From Paracoccaceae bacterium (GTDB lineage: Bacteria > Pseudomonadota > Alphaproteobacteria > Rhodobacterales > Rhodobacteraceae): a stretch of 32,807 nt of DNA. The translations under genes and the position numbers were made by a program. The notes beneath the pieces are model-generated. The model was not told the DNA's origin. It was given only the letters and a program-made list of their open reading frames with translations, and did no database searches. Within the stretch, counting starts at the first letter, position 1, and every line of letters begins with the position of its first letter. The stretch lies in assembly GCA_028285485.1 (NCBI GenBank), contig JANQPC010000087.1, positions 1-32,807 of the forward strand. Reading direction: 5' to 3'. Positions 24,732 through 32,807 of this stretch are shown here, one piece after another.

Positions 24732-27047
24732 TCAGGCGGCTTCCACGGATGGGGATGCGGCGCCGGGGCTGTCCTCAAGCCTGAACGTTGCCAGAAGCTC
24801 CCGCATCCGTTCGGCCTGTACGCGGAGGCGGCCCGAGTTTTCGCGGCTTTGATCGGCGAGGGCGGCGTTTTTCTGGGTGATCACGTCAAGCTGGGTGATC
24901 GCCGTTGTCACCTCGCCCACGCCGGTCGCCTGTTCCCGGGCGGTGGTTGTGAGCACCTGCATGCGCTCGGCCATCTCGCGCACGCCCGCCATGATTTCGT
25001 CCAGCGTGCGACCCGCTTCCTCCACCAGATCCACGCCCTTCTTCACCTGGTCAGAGCTTTCGTCGATCAACGTCTTGATATCCTGGCTCGCCTCGCCGGA
25101 ACGCTGGGCGAGCGCGCGCACTTCGGTGGCCACAACCGCAAAGCCCTTGCCCGCGCTGCCCGCGCGCGCGGCCTCGACCGAGGCGTTGAGCGCCAGCAGG
25201 TTGGTCTGAAACGCGATGCCGTCGATCACGCTCACGATCTCGGTGATCCGGTTCGAGGCATCGCGGATATCGCCCATCGCATCGACGGCGGAAGAAACAA
25301 CGCGGCCCGCGGCATCCACCCGTTCAGAGGTTTCTGCGGCAAAGGTTGCAGCATTGGTGGCGCCCTCGGCGCTTGATTTCGCAGAGGCCGAAATCTCTTC
25401 CATCGCGGCCGAAGTTTCCTCAAGCGAGGCCGCCTGCTGTTCGGCGCGGCGGGCCAGTTCGCCGCTGTTTTTGCTCAACTCCTCGCTGCCGAGGCTCACG
25501 CCATTGCTCTGGCCGGACACTTCGCGCACCAGATGGGAGAGGTTGGTGACGGTTTCGTTCACATCCTGCTTGAGCTGGGCGAAGAGCCCTTCGAAATCTC
25601 CGGCCACACGCTCGCTCAGATCGCCGGTGGCCAGGCGGCCCAGAACGCGAGCGGTCTCCTTCACGCCAATCTCAACATTGGAGACGAGCGCGTTGATCGC
25701 ATCGGCAAGCTTGCGAAGCTCGGGTTCGTCGAACTGCGCCTCGATCCGGCGGGAAAAATCGCCGCGCGCGCCTGCTTCCACCACATCGCCCACGGCAGAG
25801 CTCAGATCCTGGATCATCTTGCGGCGCTCCTCCTCCACGCGGGCATTGCGCTCTTCTTCGGCGCGGGCGGCCTGCGCGGCCTGCTCTTTTTCAAGCTCGG
25901 CGCGCTTCGCCTCTTCGGCGCGGTTCACCTCTTCCAACCGCCTTGTTTCACGCGCCGTATCGCGGAAGATTTCCAGCGCGCGGGCGATCTTGCCCATCTC
26001 GGTTTCCCGTTCGGTGCCGGTGATGTCGATATCAAGTGCGCCTTCGGCGAGTTGCTGCATTTCGCGGATCGAGGTTTCGATTTCGCCCGCAACCTGGCGG
26101 CCAATCACGCGGGCCAGCACCGTGCTGCCTGCAATCGAAACGGTTACGATCACCCCGAGCGTGGTCAGAATCACCAGGATCGTGCGCTCTGCCGCGGCAT
26201 CGGTGGCCTCCTGGATACCGTCGATTTTCAAGGCGATCTGGTCGATATCCTCGAGGATGGCCTTGCCTTCGTCATCCATCCGCCGTTGCAGAACTTCGGA
26301 GCCTTCAACATTGGTGAAGATCGCGGACAGCGCCGTGTCATAGTCCACCAGCATGGCCGCAAGCGTTTCTGCCGCCTCGCGGCGCGGGCTGTCGCCAAGC
26401 GCCACGATCGCGCCTTCGATTGCGCTTCTGGCGTTGCCCAGCGCCTCTTCGGCTTTCGCATAGTCGCCGTCATCAGCTGTCAGCACATAGCGCTCGGAAT
26501 AAACCCGCAGTGTGAGGATATCGACATAGAAGGTGTCAAGCGCCCGGCCCGCACGTTCGTTCCGTTCGAACACCAGCAGGTTCGCCAACTCGCGCGCATT
26601 GGCGCGGATTCGGGGAACAAGCTCCATCAACGTGTTCTCTATGGCGCGGCGATCGGCGAAGAGCGTGCGGATCTCCGTGAAGCTTGCCTGATAATCCTCA
26701 AGGTTTGTCTGCACCCTGTCGGAGGTTTCAAGGAGGTCAGGAAAATCCTTAAAATTCTCATCCAGCACGTCTTCGGCCACGCGGATCTCATCGAGGTTCT
26801 GCTGTACCGCGCGCGCGTTTTCCTCGGTGGGATCGAGGAAGAAAACGCCGCGGGCGCGATCCGCCTCGAAGGCGTATTCTTCGATGTCGGCCGCGATCTC
26901 CACCTGTTCGCTGCTGGATTGATAGGCATCAAACATCGCATCAATCCGCAGGATCGACATCACGCCGATCACCCCGGTCAACGCGAGGGCGCCAATCAGG
27001 CACATCGCGATGAAATTGATGCGCCGCGTAAGGGTCCAGTTTGACAC
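24732..27047 (-). CDS. Methyl-accepting chemotaxis protein
   Basis: A 771-residue membrane chemoreceptor. It begins from GTG 27047 behind AGGAG. A first membrane helix (about 10-31), a ~255-residue helical periplasmic sensor domain (long enough for a bundle of the HBM/4HB type) and a second helix (about 289-315) are visible. Two HAMP-like segments follow (about 316-370, and about 425-525 with 'LATGDLSERVAGDFEGLF'), separated by a Glu/Arg-rich coiled coil. The signalling tip is 'IDGIAFQTNLLALNASVEA', and flanking coiled coils complete the cytoplasmic part. There is no NWETF-type tail. The ligand is unknown, and no che genes are adjacent. Confidence 0.93.
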   Translation of the reverse strand: MSNWTLTRRINFIAMCLIGALALTGVIGVMSILRIDAMFDAYQSSSEQVEIAADIEEYAFEADRARGVFFLDPTEENARAVQQNLDEIRVAEDVLDENFKDFPDLLETSDRVQTNLEDYQASFTEIRTLFADRRAIENTLMELVPRIRANARELANLLVFERNERAGRALDTFYVDILTLRVYSERYVLTADDGDYAKAEEALGNARSAIEGAIVALGDSPRREAAETLAAMLVDYDTALSAIFTNVEGSEVLQRRMDDEGKAILEDIDQIALKIDGIQEATDAAAERTILVILTTLGVIVTVSIAGSTVLARVIGRQVAGEIETSIREMQQLAEGALDIDITGTERETEMGKIARALEIFRDTARETRRLEEVNRAEEAKRAELEKEQAAQAARAEEERNARVEEERRKMIQDLSSAVGDVVEAGARGDFSRRIEAQFDEPELRKLADAINALVSNVEIGVKETARVLGRLATGDLSERVAGDFEGLFAQLKQDVNETVTNLSHLVREVSGQSNGVSLGSEELSKNSGELARRAEQQAASLEETSAAMEEISASAKSSAEGATNAATFAAETSERVDAAGRVVSSAVDAMGDIRDASNRITEIVSVIDGIAFQTNLLALNASVEAARAGSAGKGFAVVATEVRALAQRSGEASQDIKTLIDESSDQVKKGVDLVEEAGRTLDEIMAGVREMAERMQVLTTTAREQATGVGEVTTAITQLDVITQKNAALADQSRENSGRLRVQAERMRELLATFRLEDSPGAASPSVEAA

Positions 27048-27116
27048 GAGCCGCTCCTGTCTCTGCTTGGGAGCGGCGTACGGGAAGGAAGTGTGCCGGG
27101 GGTTAACGCGGGCGCG

Positions 27117-27749
27117 TCACGCCTGAAAGTTGCGGCTATCCTTAATCTGATCCCACGCCCAGACAACTTCCTGCAACCGATCCTCATCTTCGCGGGCACC
27201 GCCATTCATGTCGGGATGCAGGTCTTTGACGAGGCTTTTGTACTGCTTGCGGATTTCGGATTTCGTCCAGTGATCCTTGGCTTCGAGAATGTCGATCGCG
27301 CGGCGTTCGGTGGGCGGCAGCTTGCGGCTTGTGGCCGTGCCCTTACCATGGTTGCGGGTAGCGTTTTCGCCCAGGATCTGGTGCGGATCATCCACGCCCA
27401 GCCGGGCCCAGGCGCGGGCCTCTTCGCCGGTGGTGCTGAAGGGTTTGGTCGGGCGATCCCAAACCCTGTCGCGTTCCATCTGCGCTTCGAACTCTTCTTC
27501 GGTCGAGCCGTTGAAGAAGTTCCATTTCAGGTTGTACTCGCGCACGTGGTCTTTACAGAACCAGTAGTAGTCATCCAGCGTGTCGGGCGATTTCGGGGCG
27601 CGGTATTGCCCGGGCTCCTGGCAACCGGGGAAATCGCACTTGCGCTGCGAGGTCTCGAAGGCGCCGGACATGCCCCGCTTGGTGCGCTGGCGCTTTTTCT
27701 TGTCGGAAGAGACGCGGATATCGAATCCGAACGGATCATTCTTTGCCAT
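27117..27749 (-). CDS. J-domain protein with N-terminal Cys motif
   Basis: A 210-residue DnaJ-type co-chaperone. The J domain is C-terminal (about residues 150-208) with HPD at 178-180 in 'SLVKDLHPDMNGG'. The N-terminal part has a basic stretch (16-26) and C38-x4-C43 with C65-x2-H68, which could bind a metal. Such J proteins with the domain at the C-terminus commonly lie beside bolA and cobST in alphaproteobacteria. I chose ATG 27749 behind AAAAGG; a GTG three codons earlier is an alternative. It is divergent from bolA. Confidence 0.9.
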   Translation of the reverse strand: MAKNDPFGFDIRVSSDKKKRQRTKRGMSGAFETSQRKCDFPGCQEPGQYRAPKSPDTLDDYYWFCKDHVREYNLKWNFFNGSTEEEFEAQMERDRVWDRPTKPFSTTGEEARAWARLGVDDPHQILGENATRNHGKGTATSRKLPPTERRAIDILEAKDHWTKSEIRKQYKSLVKDLHPDMNGGAREDEDRLQEVVWAWDQIKDSRNFQA

Positions 27750-27823
27750 CGCCAGCACCTTTTCGACTCGGACCGCTGAGTTTAGTGTCTCCCCGGCAGG
27801 ATTGAAGGGGTGAGGGCGGAAAA

Positions 27824-28081
27824 ATGGGCGTTGGCGACGAGATGCGCGAAAAGCTGACAGCGGCCTTCGCGCCGGAGGCTTTGGACATCATCGACGAGAG
27901 CGAACAGCACCGCGGCCATTCGGGATATCAGGAAGGCGGCGAAAGCCATTGGCGGATAACGATTTCCGCCCCGGCCTTTGCCGGGATGACCCGGCTTGAA
28001 CGGCACCGCGCGGTGCATGCGGCGCTGGGGCCCGGCCTTGTGGGCCGCATCCATGCGCTGGCGCTGAATATTTCAGCGTGA
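27824..28081 (+). CDS. bolA: BolA-family protein
   Basis: An 85-residue BolA-like protein. It has 'MREKLTAAFAPEALDIIDES', 'GESHWRITISAPAFAGMTRLERHRAVHAALG' in part (the conserved helix with R-x3-V centred on RHRAVHAAL), and a final short strand 'HALALNIS'. BolA proteins bind monothiol glutaredoxins and take part in Fe-S or iron regulation. ATG 27824 fits the family length. A divergent promoter shared with the J-domain gene must lie in the 74-nt gap. Confidence 0.93.
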   Translation: MGVGDEMREKLTAAFAPEALDIIDESEQHRGHSGYQEGGESHWRITISAPAFAGMTRLERHRAVHAALGPGLVGRIHALALNISA

Positions 28082-28151
28082 GCGGGCGCGGGGCTGCGCT
28101 GGGGTTCGGCGGCGCTTTGGTTCGCGCGGCGCAAAGAAATCGCGCGCGGGT

Positions 28152-28517
28152 CTAGGCGGCGTCCGGGCCGCCCGGCGCCTTCGCGGGCCCCAAGGGCGGG
28201 ATGCGCGCGCCATCGGGCTCCGCCAAGGCCGCGGCAGGGCGCGATAGCGTGGGCCCGGGGTGCTGCGACTGGCTTTGGCCCGCAGATTTCAGGCGCCGGT
28301 AGATCAGCACCGTCACCTCGGCCACCGCGGATTTGCGCAGCATGCGCTTGTCTTCCGCCGCCATGGTTTCGCTACGCACAAATTCCCACCCCTCGGCGCC
28401 CTCGGCATTGAGCGCGCCCGCAAGCGTTTGGGCGAATTTCTCTTCGAGCGTATTTGCGCCCTTGGCCTTCTCCACCCGCATCGGCGCGGGCACGACCTTG
28501 TATTCAAAGCGATCCAT
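28152..28517 (-). CDS. DUF4177 domain protein
   Basis: A 121-residue protein. The N-terminal half ('MDRFEYKVVPAPMR', then 'LNAEGAEGWEFVRSETM' and 'VTVLIYRRL') matches the DUF4177 pattern of a small alpha/beta domain. The last ~35 residues are Pro/Ala/Gly-rich and probably disordered. ATG 28517 follows AAGGGGG. Function is unknown. It sits 70 nt downstream of bolA in convergent orientation, and downstream of gatB in the same orientation. Confidence 0.85.
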   Translation of the reverse strand: MDRFEYKVVPAPMRVEKAKGANTLEEKFAQTLAGALNAEGAEGWEFVRSETMAAEDKRMLRKSAVAEVTVLIYRRLKSAGQSQSQHPGPTLSRPAAALAEPDGARIPPLGPAKAPGGPDAA

Positions 28518-28568
28518 CAAGACCCCCTTCGCGCCACCCCGGCGCGGTTATCAACTGCGTTTCGGCCC

Positions 28569-30080
28569 CTAAAGCCCCAGTTTGGCGGCGACGATTTCGT
28601 TCACCGCCTTGGGGTTCGCCTTGCCGCCTGTGGCCTTCATCACCTGGCCCACGAACCAGCCGGCAAGCTTGGGGTTCACCTTGGCCTTTTCCACCTGTGC
28701 GGGGTTTTCAGCGATGATGCGATCCACCTCGGCCTCGATGGCGCCGGTATCTGTGACCTGCTTCATGCCGCGCGCCTCAACGATCTCCGCCGGATCGCCG
28801 CCCTCGGTATAGACGATCTCGAAGAGATCCTTGGCGATCTTGCCCGAGATATCGCCCTTGGCGATCAGGTCGAGAATGCCGCCAAGCTGGCCCGCGCTTA
28901 CGGGGCTTTCGGTGATATCGTGATCTTCCTTCTTCAGCCGCCCGAACAGCTCATTGATCACCCAGTTCGCGGCCATCTTGCCATCGCGCCCGGCGGCGAC
29001 CTCTTCGAAGAACGCGGCACTTTCCGCCTCGGCGGTCAGAACGCTGGCATCATATTCGGTGATCCCGAAATCGCTCACAAAACGCGCCTTCTTCTCGTCG
29101 GGCAGTTCGGGCAGGGCGCCCGCGATATCATCCACCCAAGCCTGCTCGATTTCGAGCGGCAGAAGATCGGGGCAGGGGAAATAGCGATAGTCATGCGCCT
29201 CTTCCTTTGAGCGCATGGAGCGTGTTTCGCCTTTATCGGGATCGTAGAGCCGGGTTTCCTGCTCCACCGCTCCGCCGCCTTCCACGATGCGGATCTGGCG
29301 GCGCGCCTCGTATTCAATCGCGGCCTGGATGAAGCGCATGGAGTTCATGTTCTTGATTTCGCAGCGCGTGCCCAGAACCGAGTGATCGCCGGTTTCCTGG
29401 TAGCGCTCGTAATCGCCCGGCTTGCAGATCGAAACGTTGACGTCTGCCCGCAGGTTGCCGTTTTGCATGTTGCCATCGCAGGTGCCGAGATAGCGCATGA
29501 TCTGGCGCAGCTTCACCACATAGGCCGCCGCTTCTTCGGGCCCGCGAATATCGGGGCGGCTGACGATTTCCATCAGCGCCACGCCCGTGCGGTTGAGATC
29601 GACGAAGCTCATATGCGGATCCATGTCATGGATCGATTTGCCCGCATCCTGTTCCAGGTGGATGCGTTCGATCCGCACCCGGCGGGCGATGCCCGGGCCC
29701 ATATCCACGATCACTTCGCCTTCGCCCACGATGGGGTGGTAAAGCTGGCTGATCTGATAGCCTTGCGGCAGATCGGGGTAGAAGTAGTTCTTCCGGTCAA
29801 AGGCGCTTTTGAGGTTGATGTCAGCCTTCAGCCCCAGCCCCGTGCGCACCGCCTGCGCCACGCAAAATTCGTTGATCACCGGCAGCATGCCCGGCATCGC
29901 GGCATCCACGAAGGCCACATTGGAGTTCGGCTCGGCGCCAAAGGCGGTGGAGGCGCCCGAAAAAAGCTTGGCGTTCGAAGCCACCTGTGCGTGCACTTCG
30001 AGGCCGATCACAAGCTCCCAATCCTGGGCCGCGCCCTGGATCACCTTGGGTTTCGGGGCTTCGAAGCTCAAATCCAGCAT
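28569..30080 (-). CDS. gatB: Aspartyl/glutamyl-tRNA amidotransferase subunit B
   Basis: A 503-residue subunit of the GatCAB complex, which converts Glu-tRNA(Gln) and Asp-tRNA(Asn) to the amidated forms. The catalytic kinase-like domain has '[21 protein letters not shown]' in part, '[14 protein letters not shown]' and 'DFNRTGV'-like '[15 protein letters not shown]'. The C-terminal YqeY-like tail domain ends with '[19 protein letters not shown]'. I chose ATG 30080 ('[16 protein letters not shown]'); a 34-residue upstream extension is not family-like. gatA and gatC are not adjacent, as is common in this group. The DUF4177 gene follows 51 nt downstream. Confidence 0.96.
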   Translation of the reverse strand: MLDLSFEAPKPKVIQGAAQDWELVIGLEVHAQVASNAKLFSGASTAFGAEPNSNVAFVDAAMPGMLPVINEFCVAQAVRTGLGLKADINLKSAFDRKNYFYPDLPQGYQISQLYHPIVGEGEVIVDMGPGIARRVRIERIHLEQDAGKSIHDMDPHMSFVDLNRTGVALMEIVSRPDIRGPEEAAAYVVKLRQIMRYLGTCDGNMQNGNLRADVNVSICKPGDYERYQETGDHSVLGTRCEIKNMNSMRFIQAAIEYEARRQIRIVEGGGAVEQETRLYDPDKGETRSMRSKEEAHDYRYFPCPDLLPLEIEQAWVDDIAGALPELPDEKKARFVSDFGITEYDASVLTAEAESAAFFEEVAAGRDGKMAANWVINELFGRLKKEDHDITESPVSAGQLGGILDLIAKGDISGKIAKDLFEIVYTEGGDPAEIVEARGMKQVTDTGAIEAEVDRIIAENPAQVEKAKVNPKLAGWFVGQVMKATGGKANPKAVNEIVAAKLGL

Positions 30081-30269
30081 GGCGGCGCCTGTTTGCGGGT
30101 TGGGGATCGGGGGCGTTTTAGGCGAGCGGGCAGGGCACGGCAAGGTGCCTCGGCACCCCGCGAATCGAGCGCTTGCGGCCAAAGCACGAATTGGGAAATG
30201 GAGTGTTTCCGCCGGTTTTTGCGGCGCCGGAAACTGTTAGTTGTGTGTTCAGCACGGTAATGCATGGTC

Positions 30270-30293
30270 CTGCGCCGGTGGGGGCGCAGTTTT
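30270..30293 (+). terminator. Terminator-like hairpin in the leader of the SLT gene
   Basis: CTGCGCC (30270-30276) pairs with GGCGCAG (30283-30289) around a 6-nt loop and is followed by TTTT (30290-30293). This is the best intrinsic-terminator shape in the window, yet it ends only 10 nt before the ATG at 30304 and abuts the GGAG ribosome-binding site. A second possible stem lies upstream (GTTTCCG 30205-30211 with CGGAAAC 30228-30234). It could be an attenuator or the end of a short RNA started in the 223-nt gap after gatB. Confidence 0.45.
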
Positions 30294-30303
30294 CGGAGAC
30301 GTC

Positions 30304-30930
30304 ATGCGCCCTGTTTTGAGTTTTGCTTTTGCCGGTCTGGCCCTCGCGTCTTGTGCGCCTGCGGTGCCGCCTGAGGCCGCCGCGCCCGCGCCGATGAATT
30401 TCGTGGCCGAAACCCGGCCCGTTGCCGCCCTTCCCGATGCCCGCTGGGATCACAAGCCCCAGGGCGATCGCTGGACAGAGGCGGCGCTTTCCGCGCTTAA
30501 GGGCCACGGCGCCCCGCTGGTGAATATGGTGCCCGCGGATGCCGATACCTGGTGCCCTGGCTACGCCACCGCCAGCGCCGAGGATCGCAAAGCCTTCTGG
30601 GTGGGCCTGCTTTCTGCACTGGCCAAGCATGAAAGCACCTGGCGCCCGCATGTTTCGGGCGGCGATTATCAGTGGCATGGTCTCTTGCAGATCTCGCCCG
30701 CCACCGCGCGCGGCTATGGCTGCGCGGCCGATAGCGCCGAGGAGCTGAAGGATGGCGAGGCCAATCTCAAATGCGGGCTGCGCATCATGGCCTATACGGT
30801 TCCGCGCGATGGCGTGATCGCTGCCGATGGCGGTGGCGTGGCTGCCGATTGGGCGCCGTTCCACAATGCCGAAAAGCGCGCCGACATGGTTTCCTGGACC
30901 CGGGCGCAGGACTACTGCCGCCCTAGTTGA
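30304..30930 (+). CDS. Lytic transglycosylase-like (SLT) lipoprotein
   Basis: A 208-residue exported protein. Residues 1-17 form a lipoprotein signal with lipobox L-A-S-C17. After a Pro/Ala-rich linker, residues about 95-200 resemble an SLT/lysozyme-like domain: the candidate catalytic glutamate is E110 in 'ALAKHESTWRPH', with 'WHGLLQISPATARGYGC' after it. C84, C140, C157 and C205 could form disulfides. The likely role is peptidoglycan cleavage in the periplasm. ATG 30304 lies 5 nt after GGAGAC. Its stop overlaps that of the acyltransferase gene by eight bases (convergent). Confidence 0.85.
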   Translation: MRPVLSFAFAGLALASCAPAVPPEAAAPAPMNFVAETRPVAALPDARWDHKPQGDRWTEAALSALKGHGAPLVNMVPADADTWCPGYATASAEDRKAFWVGLLSALAKHESTWRPHVSGGDYQWHGLLQISPATARGYGCAADSAEELKDGEANLKCGLRIMAYTVPRDGVIAADGGGVAADWAPFHNAEKRADMVSWTRAQDYCRPS

Positions 30931-31792
30931 TCAGCTTTGCCCAGATCGGCCGGCGCGTGCTGTCCACCAGCGAAACGTTGGGGGCGTGCCGGCCGCCAAG
31001 CGCCAAGGTGGCGCGGCGCAGCATCTCGATCCCGTCTTCCGATCGGGCGGGCAGAGCGCCTGCCGAAATCGGCTCTCCCACGGTGACCCGGAAGGGCTGG
31101 CGCGCCTTGTTGAGCGTTTCATGGAACAGCGTGATGTCGCGCAGCGTGGGGTGGATCAGGTCAAAAAGGTAAAACAGCGCCGAGTTGCGCGCGCGGATGT
31201 TCACCGGGATCACCGGCAGATCGTATTTGCGCGCGATCATCGCCGCCGAGGCCATCCACGGCCGTTCATGCAGTTTCAGCCCGCGGCGCTTGGCCAGCCG
31301 CCCGGCGGGGAAGATCACGCCCAGACGGCCTGCCTCGATCGCCTTACGGGTATAGGCCATCGTTTCGCGGGTGCGCGCGTGGCTGCGCTTTTCGATCCGC
31401 CATTCGACCGGGGCGATCAGCGTCTCCATCTGCGGCAGCACGCGCAGAATGTCGGAATTGGCGTAGAAGAACGCATCGGCGCGCAGATCGCGCAGCACCG
31501 TATTGAGGATGATGCCGTCGGCGATGCCGGTGGGGTGGTTGGCAACGATCAGCGCGGGCCCGTGGCGGGGGATATGCGAAAGCCCGCGGGTTTCCACATC
31601 CTTGGCCAGAAGCTGGGCCATCACGTTCAGGATCTGATCGGTGGGCAGATCGCGGAGATACTCCGCAAGCGCAATCGTGCGCTGATACCCCAGAAGCCGC
31701 GTCAAAGCGAGGCGGGCAGGCGGGGCCCACAAGGTACTTTCAAACAACCACGGAGCACGCTCCGCGATAAGCGGATCCAGTCTCTCTTTCAT
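30923..31792 (-). CDS. PlsC-like lysophospholipid acyltransferase
   Basis: A 289-residue membrane-associated acyltransferase. The catalytic motif is H86-x5-D92 in 'IVANHPTGIADG', the spacing seen in the NHPxGxxDG subgroup, and the substrate motif is 'VIFPAGRL' at 159-166. 'RWLASAAMIARKY'-like 'PWMASAAMIARKYDLPVIPV' further supports the fold. It probably transfers an acyl chain to a lysophospholipid or related lipid; the exact acceptor is unknown. I chose ATG 31792 ('MKERLDPLIAERAPW'); a frame extension to 31954 would add 54 unlikely residues. The 265-nt gap to its right shows no convincing gene. Confidence 0.88.
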   Translation of the reverse strand: MKERLDPLIAERAPWLFESTLWAPPARLALTRLLGYQRTIALAEYLRDLPTDQILNVMAQLLAKDVETRGLSHIPRHGPALIVANHPTGIADGIILNTVLRDLRADAFFYANSDILRVLPQMETLIAPVEWRIEKRSHARTRETMAYTRKAIEAGRLGVIFPAGRLAKRRGLKLHERPWMASAAMIARKYDLPVIPVNIRARNSALFYLFDLIHPTLRDITLFHETLNKARQPFRVTVGEPISAGALPARSEDGIEMLRRATLALGGRHAPNVSLVDSTRRPIWAKLIN

Positions 31793-32057
31793 GGCGCGAC
31801 CTAACCGGCAATCGGCAACGGTTTTGTGACGGTAGGCAAGTGCGTCGGGGAGAAATGCACACCCCCTCGGAAAACGTAATGCGTCGCCGCCGAAATTTCC
31901 ATGGAACGCCCGGCGGGGCACCCCGTCTGGCGGCGCAGGGCGGGAGTGTAGCATGAACTTCGCGTTGCATTAACCTGAAAGATAACCGCATTCAGGCACC
32001 GGCAGGCATCCGCCCACCTCCGGCGTGCTTGATCCCATCCGTTGGGGAGCCCAATGG

Positions 32058-32474
32058 CTACGCGGCATCGCCCTCGGCCATCGGCAGCCCACGCGCCGCG
32101 AATTCCCGCTCCAAAATCCGATGTGCCGGCAAACAGCCGCTCGGAATCGTCATCCGGCGCCCATCGGTAAGCGTCAGCGTGCAGCGGCTTCCCACAAGGC
32201 CGCGGCGCATAAGCGATATCTCTGCAATCATCTGGATGGGCACAACTTCGCTGAACCGCCCGTCATTCCAGGCCAGAACGCCGTTCTCGATCCGCATCTC
32301 ATGGCCGGGATGCACGAACAGCGCCCAGGCCACAGCCACGCCTGCGCCGCCCAGAAGCGCCACGGATAGCCCGCTCATCCAGGCGATGATGGCGGTGGCC
32401 ACAAGCGTGGTGGCGAAGGCCGCCATCATGGCGGGACGGCGGGCGCGGCGGGTGTAGCGGAAGGGGTGGATCAT
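32058..32474 (-). CDS. Small membrane protein with PH-like C-terminal half
   Basis: A 138-residue protein. Two hydrophobic segments lie at about residues 16-34 and 36-54. The C-terminal part (about 57-130) is beta-rich with 'LTLTDGRRMTIPSGCLPAHRIL', followed by a helix. It resembles the next protein to the right over that stretch, so they look like tandem paralogues. A PH-like (bPH) fold is a guess from the pattern. No named family is recognised. Confidence 0.65.
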   Translation of the reverse strand: MIHPFRYTRRARRPAMMAAFATTLVATAIIAWMSGLSVALLGGAGVAVAWALFVHPGHEMRIENGVLAWNDGRFSEVVPIQMIAEISLMRRGLVGSRCTLTLTDGRRMTIPSGCLPAHRILEREFAARGLPMAEGDAA

Positions 32475-32523
32475 GGGCCGCAGAAGGCCGCGATTCTGGT
32501 GAGCAAATCGTAAGCGCCGGAGA

Positions 32524-32807
32524 CTAGAAACTGAAAAGAGATCGCCTGTGCCTTATGCCCCGGGCCTCCAGGGTATTGTCAAGCACCCGCCCGCCCGGAA
32601 GGCACTCCGGCGGGATGCGGATGCGCCCGCCATCGGTCAGCCGAAGCGAGGCGCGTTGCGAAAAATCGAGCGTTGTGGCCAGCACCACCTCATCGATCGC
32701 CGTGAAGGGAACGGCCGCCGTTCGCGCGCCGGTTTGCCAGGCGATTTCTGCATCGTCGACCGAAAGCGAGGCGCGCGCATCGCGCAGCACATCCCAAAGC
32801 GCCGGGG
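32524..32807 (-). CDS. Hypothetical protein, paralogue of the preceding gene, 5' end outside window
   Basis: The visible 93 codons are open to the window edge, so the N-terminus is missing. A GTG at 32790 could be a start but has no ribosome-binding site. The segment 'ASLRLTDGGRIRIPPECLP' and 'RVLDNTLEARGI' parallel 'CTLTLTDGRRMTIPSGCLP' and 'RILEREFAARGL' in the neighbour downstream. The gap between the two genes is 49 nt in the same orientation, consistent with an operon. Function is unknown. Confidence 0.65.
   Translation of the reverse strand, partial: PALWDVLRDARASLSVDDAEIAWQTGARTAAVPFTAIDEVVLATTLDFSQRASLRLTDGGRIRIPPECLPGGRVLDNTLEARGIRHRRSLFSF

Noticed and set aside
25533-27044. Plus-strand open frame of 503 codons opposite the chemoreceptor
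   Set aside because: It lies antisense to an intact receptor with a canonical signalling tip and shows no domain or ribosome-binding site.
31740-31991. Minus-strand frame upstream of the acyltransferase gene
   Set aside because: The translation is Arg/Cys-rich, overlaps the acyltransferase start in another frame and has no ribosome-binding site.
1-32807. Defence system, prophage, insertion sequence or CRISPR array
   Set aside because: I found no regularly spaced repeats, transposase, integrase, nuclease or toxin-antitoxin pair. The genes are mostly housekeeping with uniform composition.

Overview
The window looks like a chromosomal segment of a Rhodobacterales (Rhodobacteraceae, Roseobacter-type) alphaproteobacterium. 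It has high GC and strong GC3 bias. Its gene content fits that group: aerobic-type cobaltochelatase CobS/CobT beside BolA and a J-domain protein, a ScfR-like XRE regulator, an SLC5-type sensor kinase, and one FnrL-like box (TTGAC-N4-ATCAA). I see no phage, transposon, CRISPR or plasmid signature. Assignments were made by reading motifs; no database search was run.

Layout, left to right. (1) 1-1103: 3'-truncated, Tat-exported periplasmic binding protein of a branched-chain-amino-acid-type ABC transporter, divergent from the next block. (2) 1320-6059: a signalling island with an XRE/ScfR-like regulator, a single-domain response regulator, a two-helix membrane protein and an 892-residue SLC5 symporter/histidine kinase; the last three are translationally coupled. 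(3) 6129-8963: an orphan FliM/FliN-like SPOA protein, a rhodanese-like TIGR01244-type protein, a large palindrome, and small hypothetical genes behind an FNR-like box. (4) 9086-12428: bifunctional enoyl-CoA hydratase/3-hydroxyacyl-CoA dehydrogenase, tRNA-Leu(UAA), and a hypothetical helical protein. (5) 12441-17833: metG, a D-lactate/glycolate-type FAD oxidase, a ClC chloride transporter/channel and a DUF427 protein. (6) 17894-23961: M24 aminopeptidase P, a DUF418 membrane protein, cobT and cobS. (7) 24160-28081: Tat-exported MsrB, a chemoreceptor, a J-domain protein and BolA. (8) 28152-32807: a DUF4177 protein, gatB, an SLT-like lipoprotein, a PlsC-like acyltransferase, and two related small proteins, the last cut by the window end.

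The most interesting part is block 2. The kinase joins a solute-symporter module to a histidine kinase, as in the CrbS acetate-switch sensor. Its neighbouring response regulator has no output domain. The adjacent XRE regulator contains a stretch that aligns without gaps (15 of 59 identical) to the kinase's own phospho-acceptor (DHp) helices, including the histidine. This suggests, as inference only, a relay from symporter-kinase to single-domain receiver to a DHp-like DNA-binding regulator that controls short-chain acid metabolism.

Most other genes are housekeeping and are arranged as short convergent or divergent units with little intergenic space. Several stop codons overlap, and inverted repeats at some convergent junctions look like shared terminators.
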